From positions 1 to 5,551 of the forward strand of contig CAZYPB010000077.1 of the NCBI GenBank assembly GCA_964649265.1: a stretch of DNA of 5,551 nt. Direction: 5' to 3'. Shown one piece after another: positions 1 to 4,422 of this stretch (within the stretch, counting starts at the first letter, position 1; every line of letters begins with the position of its first letter). Under the pieces are notes generated by a model that saw only the letters and a list, made by a program, of their open reading frames with translations, did no database searches and was not told where the DNA came from. The position numbers and the translations under genes are program-made. The DNA comes from CAZYPB01 sp964649265. Lineage in GTDB: Archaea > Micrarchaeota > Micrarchaeia > Burarchaeales > JAKAKT01.

Positions 1-559
1 TAGGAAATTAAGGGAACACGGGATTCGCGCAGGCGTCCTTTTTATGCCTGTTGTTCCGCTTCCAACTGATTCCTATGAGAGTCTTGAGAGTGGGGTTAAG
101 GAGTCAAAAAAGGCTGGCGCTGAAATCATTGTTTTCGGAGCAGGTATGACAATGAGAGACCTTCAGGCAAAGTGGTTTCTCAAACACCTAAGGGAAAGAT
201 TTCCTGAGTTGGTTGGAAAGTTTAAGTCCATTTACAATGGAGGGTATGGACCCAAAAAAAGCTACTCCCTTAAGCTGAATAGGATGATGGATGAATTGTT
301 TGAGAAATACGAAATGCCAAAGAGAATGGAGAGATGGATCCCCGAGGATTTCAGGAAAACTAATTACATTATTGCTGAGAAACTGTTGAACATGTCTTAT
401 GAGTTGCAAATTCAGGGAAAACCTTACACCAATCTCTTCTGGGCAGGTGCCAATGTAAACAACCTGGAGCAACCGATTGAATTAGTTACACGCAGGGGGG
501 AGCTTAGAAAGATAAGGAATGTCAATGGGGAATTTAAGAGGCTTATCTGGATAACTTAA
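1..559 (+). CDS. Radical SAM protein, spore photoproduct lyase / SplB-like family (C-terminal part, 5' end outside window)
   Basis: The open frame runs from the window edge (first full codon at base 2) to TAA at 557-559, giving about 185 residues, so the gene starts upstream. An ATG at 44 is internal: the residues before it (GIRAGVLF, leading into MPVVPLPTDSYESLE) continue the same conserved strand. The pattern 'aGi..gv.lMPv.P..tDs.E.l', then a K/A helix, 'GA..I.F', and '..fl..LrerFPEL..k...iY' is typical of the second half of the radical SAM barrel and the C-terminal tail of the SplB/'DNA repair photolyase' group (COG1533). The CxxxCxxC motif that binds the [4Fe-4S] cluster should lie in the missing N-terminal part and cannot be checked. 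Family members use SAM-derived radicals, but only true spore photoproduct lyases have a proven DNA-repair role. Archaeal members are mostly uncharacterised, so repair is inference. The stop codon lies within the TATA box of the next gene, tRNA-Gln. Confidence 0.8.
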   Translation, partial: RKLREHGIRAGVLFMPVVPLPTDSYESLESGVKESKKAGAEIIVFGAGMTMRDLQAKWFLKHLRERFPELVGKFKSIYNGGYGPKKSYSLKLNRMMDELFEKYEMPKRMERWIPEDFRKTNYIIAEKLLNMSYELQIQGKPYTNLFWAGANVNNLEQPIELVTRRGELRKIRNVNGEFKRLIWIT

Positions 560-565
560 ATAAAG
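555..565 (+). promoter_or_regulatory. TATA box of tRNA-Gln, overlapping the upstream stop codon
   Basis: CTTAAATAAAG matches an archaeal TATA element. Its centre (about 560) predicts a start of transcription near 586, some 10 nt before the mature tRNA 5' end at 596. The box contains the TAA stop of the radical SAM gene, so coding and promoter sequence are shared. Confidence 0.6.
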
Positions 566-595
566 GTTAAACTGTCTAGTGATAATCCGAACGAA

Positions 596-668
596 AGCCC
601 CGTCGTCTAGCGGTCAAGGATAACGGCCTTTGGAGCCGTTGACGTCGGTTCAAATCCGACCGGGGCTA
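596..668 (+). tRNA. tRNA-Gln (anticodon TTG)
   Basis: A full cloverleaf can be folded. The acceptor AGCCCCG (596-602) pairs with CGGGGCT (661-667), followed by discriminator A668. The anticodon stem ACGGC/GCCGT (623-627 with 635-639) encloses the loop CTTTGGA, with anticodon TTG at 630-632. The T stem GTCGG/CCGAC encloses TTCAAAT. Anticodon UUG reads CAA, and CAG by wobble, so it is a glutamine tRNA. No CCA is encoded and no intron is seen. The 3' end is 1 nt from the stop codon of the convergent gene on the minus strand. Confidence 0.95.
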
Positions 669-669
669 T

Positions 670-1386
670 TCAAACCAATGAGTAGAACCCTTTCTTTTTT
701 TCTATAACTTCTGATTCGTTGTTCATCAAAATAAGCGCAACTGAACATGCGTTCTCATCCATCTTAAGAGAGGCAGATATTTGGGGGACTGTTGAATCCT
801 GCTTTGAGAGCAGTCTCCTTATTTTCTCACTTAGGTCTATGTAGAATCTCCTCTCGGCAATGTAGAAACTCTTGTTGAAGCCCCTTACCCCCAGGTAGTC
901 CCCTGCTTTTATCTGCTTTTCAAGGGAATTAGAGACATCTCTTGCCTCTTTTTCATTAGTTATAATTGCATAACCATATCTCTGGAGTTTCTCTATGTGA
1001 GTTAGGTTGCTCGGCGGTGATGGCGGAGCCTTTTTGTTTGCATTTAGGATAAGTGGATAGAATTTCCTTGGGATGCTGTAAACCCCTGTTCTGTTGTATT
1101 TTCCTCCTTTGTAGAGCTCAACTATCTCTCTTTTTATAAGGGAATCAAGTATGTCTTTCTCCGGTTTCGAGAGAGATTTCCTAACGGTATAGGGAATGCG
1201 TTTCTCAAATTTGAATTCTGAGAGTTTCCTTAGCACTGACAACTCATCAGGTGTTAGTTGTGTTTCCTCTTGTTTTTCAGAAGAGAGTGAGAGTACTAGG
1301 ACTTCATTTATCTCATGTAACTCATATGTGCCCTGTTTTATAGAGAGTTTTTTTGCTATGTCTGCATCTATTGATACTTTTCTCAT
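670..1386 (-). CDS. Uncharacterised protein with winged-helix-like segments
   Basis: 238 residues; I do not recognise the family. The frame also opens 9 codons earlier at 1413, but the ATG at 1386 is preferred: GGAGGG (1392-1397) stands 5 nt before it, and the upstream start would lie inside the AMMECR1 gene. Visible layout: a strand-rich N-terminus (about 1-40); a helical region at about 43-105 beginning LTPDELSVLRKL and ending in a basic, Gly-containing hairpin (YKGGKYNRTGVYSI) that looks like a wing; a Pro-rich linker (about 119-127); an alpha/beta segment (about 128-183); and a C-terminal stretch (about 185-238: LSEKIRRLL, then VPQISASLKMDEN, then EVIEKKKGFYSLV) with the helix-turn-helix-plus-wing pattern of a winged helix. 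There are no transmembrane segments. It follows the AMMECR1 gene by 1 nt, so the two are almost surely cotranscribed and translationally coupled. DNA or RNA binding is inference from the fold pattern only. Confidence 0.8.
   Translation of the reverse strand: MRKVSIDADIAKKLSIKQGTYELHEINEVLVLSLSSEKQEETQLTPDELSVLRKLSEFKFEKRIPYTVRKSLSKPEKDILDSLIKREIVELYKGGKYNRTGVYSIPRKFYPLILNANKKAPPSPPSNLTHIEKLQRYGYAIITNEKEARDVSNSLEKQIKAGDYLGVRGFNKSFYIAERRFYIDLSEKIRRLLSKQDSTVPQISASLKMDENACSVALILMNNESEVIEKKKGFYSLV
691..701 (+). terminator. T-rich tract, probable terminator of tRNA-Gln
   Basis: TTTCTTTTTTT lies 22 nt after the mature tRNA 3' end on the tRNA strand. Archaeal RNA polymerase stops at U-rich tracts without needing a hairpin. 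The tract lies inside the 3' end of the convergent minus-strand gene, where it encodes the Lys run near that protein's C-terminus. Confidence 0.5.
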
Positions 1387-1387
1387 C

Positions 1388-1993
1388 TCAGCCCTCCATC
1401 TTCTCTTCAACATCTCCTTTTGGGGTTATTTCGCTGAAAACCTGGGCCTGGAATGATTCGAATTCAACATTTCCTGTTTTCCATGAATCTGCTGGTAGGC
1501 CCGCTTTATCGCACGTGTGAGAAAGAAACTCCTCTTCATTCCATTTTAGCTCAACTGGAACCTGCGGCAACAGAAGCCCCGAGTAGAAACCGCTTTTTGC
1601 AATGAGCCCATCTCTTCCAACCTTAATTTTTTTCAGGTATTCGGATGGGTCAGAGACCTTTATGGGTTGCGGTTTTGTGAGCACACTTATCTCAATAATT
1701 AATTCATCTATTTCCGCTTCACTCCCGATTGACGGGAACCTTGGATCATGGAATGCAGACTGTACTGCACAATCTGCAACTGCATCGGCAAGTGGTTTTA
1801 TTGGCAATGGGTAGCCTATGCATCCCCTGAGCTCATGCCCTTTGCGGGTGTGCAATGTTACGAAAGTACCAAGTGGTTCCTTTAGGGAATCAGGAGCATC
1901 AGAAGTATTAGCTGGAACCCCATTTCTAAGCTGATTGAGTATTGATTTTCTTGCAAGCGAGATCAGATACTTAGCCTCTTCCAATGAAACCAT
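1388..1993 (-). CDS. AMMECR1-domain protein
   Basis: 201 residues, the usual size of the stand-alone archaeal AMMECR1 family (PF01871). Hallmarks in order: an N-terminal helix with LLSLAR-like sequence (YLISLARKSI, 9-18); GTFVTLHTRKGHELRGCIGYP (42-62), containing the family signature LRGCIG; DPRFPSI (83-89); the strand pair DELIIEISVLTKPQPI (96-111); GRDGLI and GLLLPQVPVE (139-148); and a C-terminal FLSHTCDKAGLP motif (156-167). The LRGCIG loop is the most conserved part of the family and is thought to form its functional site, but the biochemical activity of archaeal members is unknown; a link to cofactor or radical chemistry is only suggested by gene neighbourhoods. GGGAGGT (1997-2003) ends 3 nt before the ATG and supports this start. 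First gene of a two-gene operon, the second following after 1 nt. Confidence 0.93.
   Translation of the reverse strand: MVSLEEAKYLISLARKSILNQLRNGVPANTSDAPDSLKEPLGTFVTLHTRKGHELRGCIGYPLPIKPLADAVADCAVQSAFHDPRFPSIGSEAEIDELIIEISVLTKPQPIKVSDPSEYLKKIKVGRDGLIAKSGFYSGLLLPQVPVELKWNEEEFLSHTCDKAGLPADSWKTGNVEFESFQAQVFSEITPKGDVEEKMEG
1392..1397 (-). promoter_or_regulatory. Ribosome binding site that sets the start of the winged-helix-like gene
   Basis: GGAGGG on the minus strand lies 5 nt before the ATG at 1386, inside the last codons of the AMMECR1 gene (Met-Glu-Gly-stop). It supports the shorter start and translational coupling to the upstream gene. Confidence 0.65.
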
Positions 1994-2024
1994 CTTACCT
2001 CCCGATAGGGTTTAGTTAGGCATG

Positions 2025-2034
2025 CTTAAATATG
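2025..2034 (-). promoter_or_regulatory. TATA box for the AMMECR1 operon
   Basis: Read on the minus strand, CATATTTAAG lies about 32-41 nt before the AMMECR1 ATG. The predicted transcript start is near 2003, so the leader would be about 10 nt and begin at or just before the GGGAGGT ribosome binding site. It forms a divergent pair with the plus-strand box at 2051-2060. Confidence 0.55.
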
Positions 2035-2050
2035 TTGAGGGGGCCACTAG

Positions 2051-2060
2051 GTTTAAATAG
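2051..2060 (+). promoter_or_regulatory. TATA box for the rightward gene at 2101
   Basis: GTTTAAATAG is a near-consensus archaeal TATA element. It predicts a transcript start near 2081, giving a leader of about 20 nt that carries the GTGAT ribosome binding site. The two divergent boxes are only about 16 nt apart, so the two promoters may compete or be controlled together. Confidence 0.6.
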
Positions 2061-2091
2061 TCCGTATGACTAAAGCCCTAAAGCGACCAGT

Positions 2092-2096
2092 GTGAT
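2092..2096 (+). promoter_or_regulatory. Ribosome binding site that decides the start at 2101
   Basis: GTGAT is complementary to the AUCAC of the usual archaeal 16S rRNA 3' end and stands 4 nt before ATG 2101. The GTG at 2092 opens the same frame but is better read as this binding site than as the start codon. Confidence 0.45.
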
Positions 2097-2100
2097 TTGC

Positions 2101-2598
2101 ATGAACATCAGAAGAGAAGTCGAGTTCATAGATAGAATGATGTCTTTCTTGGAAAACAGAGACAAAAACAAGACCATGAGGGAATCTGTTATAGAGTATT
2201 ATATGGGACTTGGAGAGGAAGCAGGTATCACGGCCACACAAGATGTCGGAGTTATTGTGAATGGAGTTGAGATAGGGACTGTTGACTGCGTTATAGCTAA
2301 TCCTGCTTCTGTTGCAATTGCGTATGTAGAGGATAAGCTTGGTGCAATGCTTGGACTCTGGATACTTGCAGAGTTTTCACCAAGTGTCGGAGTTCTTGCT
2401 GTTAGTTCTGGAAAAAGAGCACTAGTCTCAGACCTGAGCACAATAATAAGACGATCGAGTCTGCTAAGATATTCTCCTGTTAGGTTCATAGTTGTTGATA
2501 TAGAGGGTGGGAGAAAAGAGGTAATACAGAGAAGGGGGGGAACTGGAAGAAGGAAAATAATAAAGGGGAAAAGGCCGGCATACAAGAAACAGGACTAG
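2101..2598 (+). CDS. Uncharacterised small protein with a possible PD-(D/E)XK nuclease-like core
   Basis: 165 residues from ATG 2101; I do not recognise the family. The N-terminal third is helical and charged (RREVEFIDRMMSFLENRDKNK). It is followed by a strand-rich core, GVIVNGVEIGTVDCVI (50-65), then AIAYVEDKLGAMLGLWILAEF (72-92) and VGVLAVSS (96-103). Asp62 on one strand and Glu77-x-Lys79 on the next, followed by a helix and another strand, reproduce the order and spacing of the D-Xn-ExK catalytic pattern of PD-(D/E)XK enzymes, but this is pattern reading and not a family match. A later strand (PVRFIVVDIEGG, 126-137) precedes a strongly basic tail (about 138-163) that could bind nucleic acid. 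There is no signal peptide or transmembrane segment. A run of seven G near 2535 in the tail-coding region is a place where a frame error could hide. It is followed after 31 nt by the AIR synthase-like gene on the same strand. Confidence 0.8.
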   Translation: MNIRREVEFIDRMMSFLENRDKNKTMRESVIEYYMGLGEEAGITATQDVGVIVNGVEIGTVDCVIANPASVAIAYVEDKLGAMLGLWILAEFSPSVGVLAVSSGKRALVSDLSTIIRRSSLLRYSPVRFIVVDIEGGRKEVIQRRGGTGRRKIIKGKRPAYKKQD

Positions 2599-2607
2599 TT
2601 TTTTATT
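2599..2607 (+). promoter_or_regulatory. T-rich element: possible terminator and/or TATA box between the two rightward genes
   Basis: TTTTTTATT immediately follows the stop codon of the upstream gene. It may end that transcript. Its centre is also about 26 nt before ATG 2630, the distance expected for a leaderless start of the AIR synthase-like gene, which has no clear ribosome binding site. Both readings are tentative. Confidence 0.3.
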
Positions 2608-2629
2608 GTTTTTCAAAAAAGATATATGC

Positions 2630-3652
2630 ATGGAGATGCCATCACTTGGAAAGGTTTCGCGTGAGATCTTCGATTCGATAATATTGCCAAATCTTGGGGC
2701 GGATTCAAAGAGCATTGTTGTACCTCCACAGCATGGTGTTGACTGTGGGGTAGTGAAGTTCGGGAAAAAATATCTTGTGATAGAATCAGATCCTGTTTAT
2801 GTTGCCAAGGAACTAGGGATGAAGAAAGCTGCATGGTTTGCAATACACATACTAGCTAGTGACATCGCAGTTATGGGTGCAAAACCAACATATCTTTCCA
2901 TAGATCTAAATCTTCCCCTGGAGATCACTGTTCCCGAGTTCAAAGTTATGTGGAAAACTATGAGTTCAGAATGCAAGAAACTTGGGATAAGCATTGTTGC
3001 AGGACACACTGCAAAATACCCAGGATGCACGTTCCCAATGGTTGGGGGGGCAACAATGATAGGGGTCACTGACAGATATATCACCCCAGGAATGGCAAAA
3101 GCTGGAGACTCAGTTATAATAACTAAGGGAGCGGCCATAGAAGCAACAGGACTTCTTGCTAGCTTCTTCTATGATGAAGTGAAGAGGAGAATTGGGAAAA
3201 GAACTGCAGATAAGGCTAGGGCTCTTACTTGGAAAATGAGTGTTGTTGAGGAGGCGTTGAGCGCTTTCGAAGTTGGAGGAGTGAACGCGATGCACGATGC
3301 TACAGAGTGCGGGGTTTATGGTGCATTGTTTGAGATCGCAAAAGCAAGTGGCGTTGGAATGGTTATTGAAAAGGAGGAGATACCTGTACTGCCAGAAGTG
3401 CAAAGCGTCTGTAATCTGTTCAGAATAGACCCCTACATATCGATAAGCGAAGGAACCCTGATCATATGTGCTAGAAAACAAAAAGTTCCTTCGATTATGC
3501 GGACATTGAAAAGAAAGGGAATATTGTGTTCTGAGATTGGTAAAGTTACTAAAAAAAAGGATATCGTGCTGGTAGATGGGGGAAAGAGAAGAAAACTTCA
3601 GCACCCGAAAGTCGATCCGTTCTGGGCTGCATGCGCAGGGATTCCTGAATAA
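2630..3652 (+). CDS. AIR synthase family protein, HypE-like (PurM/SelD/ThiL/HypE superfamily)
   Basis: 340 residues from ATG 2630. The frame is open from a TTG at 2606, but the family usually starts near the 'PSLGKVS' motif; ATG 2636 is an alternative. Motifs in order: PPQHGVDCGVV (32-42, the Gly-x-Asp strand), ESDP (52-55), LASDIAVMGAKP (75-86, normally NDIA..GA.P), IVAGHT (122-127), IITKGAAIEATG (163-174), SVVEEAL (204-210), NAMHDATECGVYGALFEIA (219-237) and IDPYISISEGTLII (266-279). These define the ATP-binding AIR-synthase fold, with the N-terminal half giving the shared dimer core and the C-terminal half closing over nucleotide. Known relatives phosphorylate or dehydrate an ATP-activated substrate. 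HypE itself ends in Pro-Arg-x-Cys, used to make the thiocyanate on its C-terminal Cys. This protein ends FWAACAGIPE and lacks that tail, so it is probably not a hydrogenase-maturation HypE; its substrate is unknown. The usual TEGG is TECG here. Confidence 0.88.
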   Translation: MEMPSLGKVSREIFDSIILPNLGADSKSIVVPPQHGVDCGVVKFGKKYLVIESDPVYVAKELGMKKAAWFAIHILASDIAVMGAKPTYLSIDLNLPLEITVPEFKVMWKTMSSECKKLGISIVAGHTAKYPGCTFPMVGGATMIGVTDRYITPGMAKAGDSVIITKGAAIEATGLLASFFYDEVKRRIGKRTADKARALTWKMSVVEEALSAFEVGGVNAMHDATECGVYGALFEIAKASGVGMVIEKEEIPVLPEVQSVCNLFRIDPYISISEGTLIICARKQKVPSIMRTLKRKGILCSEIGKVTKKKDIVLVDGGKRRKLQHPKVDPFWAACAGIPE

Positions 3653-4123
3653 TTATTTTTTTTCTAAGTTGAACTCTCTGCGCTCCCATGGATAGACGAG
3701 CCAACTGTCAGTTTCTTCAATAAAGAAATCTGGTTTTATCTTGGATTTTGGTTTGTAGTGCATTGTCGCAGTTTTAACTTCAGCTGGTTTGAGTGCCTGA
3801 ACCTTTTCCTTTGCAAGTATGAGGCTCTCTCCAGAATCTGCAACATCATCAACAAGTAGTACTTTCTTTCCACCTATATCTACATTCAATTCCTGAGTAA
3901 GTTTGGGCTTTTCAAGTGTCTTCCCAATTGAGGTGTAGAAAACAACACCTATTGAGGCAACTTTGTAAACGTGAATTATATCAGAAATTATCCTTGTGGG
4001 AATCCAACCTCCTCGTGCAACTCCGATTAAAACATCTGGTTTGAATCCTGATTCGCCTACCTGTTTTGCGAGCTGCTCGCACATTTCCTCTATCCGATCC
4101 CATGTTAGCTTGTCATATTCCAT
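3653..4123 (-). CDS. Phosphoribosyltransferase (type I PRTase, COG2236/Hpt-like)
   Basis: 156 residues. The PRPP-binding signature VLLVDDVADSGES is at 88-100, with the two acidic residues and the D-S-G-E loop that hold the ribose-phosphate. DVLIGVARGGWIPTRIISD (30-48) supplies the ARGG pyrophosphate loop, and the C-terminal WLVYPWERRE (141-150) is the base-pocket motif seen in the xanthine-guanine and COG2236 subgroup. The expected role is nucleobase salvage: transfer of phosphoribose from PRPP to a purine in the cytoplasm. The exact base cannot be read from sequence. No ribosome binding site precedes the ATG, and a TATA-like box is centred about 27 nt upstream, so the mRNA is probably leaderless. 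The stop codon (TAA, 3653-3655) directly abuts the stop of the convergent AIR synthase-like gene with no base between. Confidence 0.93.
   Translation of the reverse strand: MEYDKLTWDRIEEMCEQLAKQVGESGFKPDVLIGVARGGWIPTRIISDIIHVYKVASIGVVFYTSIGKTLEKPKLTQELNVDIGGKKVLLVDDVADSGESLILAKEKVQALKPAEVKTATMHYKPKSKIKPDFFIEETDSWLVYPWERREFNLEKK
3656..3663 (+). terminator. T8 tract, probable terminator of the AIR synthase-like gene
   Basis: Eight T in a row begin 4 nt after the plus-strand stop codon. The same bases encode the last Glu-Lys-Lys codons of the convergent phosphoribosyltransferase, so the terminator is embedded in coding sequence of the other strand. No comparable T tract is seen for the minus-strand gene in the other direction. 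Confidence 0.5.
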
Positions 4124-4144
4124 ATGATATGATTGTAGAAAATG

Positions 4145-4154
4145 TTTTAATAAA
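4145..4154. promoter_or_regulatory. AT-rich box, possible two-way TATA element for the phosphoribosyltransferase and tRNA-Arg
   Basis: TTTTAATAAA on the plus strand reads TTTATTAAAA on the minus strand, and both resemble an archaeal TATA box. From its centre (about 4150), the phosphoribosyltransferase ATG lies 27 nt to the left and the tRNA-Arg 5' end 28 nt to the right. I see no second box in the 54-nt intergenic region, so one element may direct transcription both ways. Confidence 0.5.
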
Positions 4155-4177
4155 TTGTACGGAAAAGGATTAGACGC

Positions 4178-4252
4178 GGGCCCGTAGCTCAGCTTGGATA
4201 GAGCGGCACCCTCCTAAGGTGAAGGCCACGAGTTCGAATCTCGTCGGGCCCG
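4178..4252 (+). tRNA. tRNA-Arg (anticodon CCT)
   Basis: The cloverleaf folds fully. The acceptor GGGCCCG (4178-4184) pairs with CGGGCCC (4245-4251), with discriminator G4252. The D stem is GCTC/GAGC (4187-4190 with 4201-4204). The anticodon stem has four pairs (4207-4210 with 4218-4221) around the loop CTCCTAA, with anticodon CCT at 4213-4215. The T stem ACGAG/CTCGT encloses TTCGAAT. CCU reads the AGG arginine codon. The outermost position of the anticodon stem (4206 with 4222) is a G/A mismatch, a small irregularity. No CCA and no intron are encoded. The last 15 nt of the tRNA are repeated at 4393-4407 after the N gap, almost certainly as an assembly duplication and not a second tRNA. Confidence 0.95.
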
Positions 4253-4292
4253 TTTAATGGTGACAAAATGGAGGAGCTTTTTTTGCAAGGTA
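4238..4292 (+). repeat. Left copy of a 55-bp exact direct repeat flanking the N gap
   Basis: The last 55 bases before the N run, covering the tRNA-Arg 3' end, the ribosome binding site and the first codons of the asparagine synthase-like gene (ATG at 4268), are identical to 4393-4447. Overlap of exactly this length at two contig ends is best explained as a shared assembly k-mer, not as biology. The ATG at 4268 is therefore the same start codon as 4423, not a separate gene. Confidence 0.9.
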
Positions 4293-4392
4293 NNNNNNNN
4301 NNNNNNNNNNNNNNNNNNNNNNNNNNNNNNNNNNNNNNNNNNNNNNNNNNNNNNNNNNNNNNNNNNNNNNNNNNNNNNNNNNNNNNNNNNNN
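4293..4392. other. Assembly gap of exactly 100 N
   Basis: A round run of 100 N is a conventional scaffold placeholder of unknown length. Because the flanks overlap by 55 bp, the true distance is probably negative: the contigs join directly and 155 bases of this window (one repeat copy plus the N run) do not exist in the genome. Any reading frame drawn across this stretch is meaningless. Confidence 0.95.
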
Positions 4393-4413
4393 ATCTCGTC
4401 GGGCCCGTTTAAT

Positions 4414-4418
4414 GGTGA
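4414..4418 (+). promoter_or_regulatory. Ribosome binding site of the asparagine synthase-like gene
   Basis: GGTGA stands 4 nt before ATG 4423 and matches the archaeal anti-Shine-Dalgarno sequence. It lies only 7 nt after the tRNA-Arg 3' end (4407 in this copy), within the 15-nt spacer. Confidence 0.6.
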
Positions 4419-4422
4419 CAAA

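Noticed and set aside
2535..2541. Possible frameshift at a run of seven G in the nuclease-like gene
   Set aside because: The frame continues 20 codons to a stop directly followed by a T-rich tract, and the basic tail is consistent on both sides. Nothing in the sequence shows a break, though a homopolymer error cannot be excluded.
2606..2630. TTG 2606 as the start of the AIR synthase-like gene
   Set aside because: It would add eight residues (MFFKKDIC) not expected for the family and has no ribosome binding site. ATG 2630 fits the family N-terminus and a leaderless start from the T-rich box.
3110..3604. 164-residue open frame on the minus strand
   Set aside because: It lies wholly inside the well-supported AIR synthase-like gene on the other strand, has low-complexity Ser/Phe/Cys-rich content and no recognisable motif or ribosome binding site.
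4393..4407. A second, partial tRNA-Arg after the gap (possible integration site with a duplicated tRNA 3' end)
   Set aside because: A tRNA 3' end repeated downstream is typical of integrated elements, but here the identity continues without change past the tRNA into the next gene's start and stops exactly at the N run on one side, which fits an assembly overlap better. There is no integrase in view.
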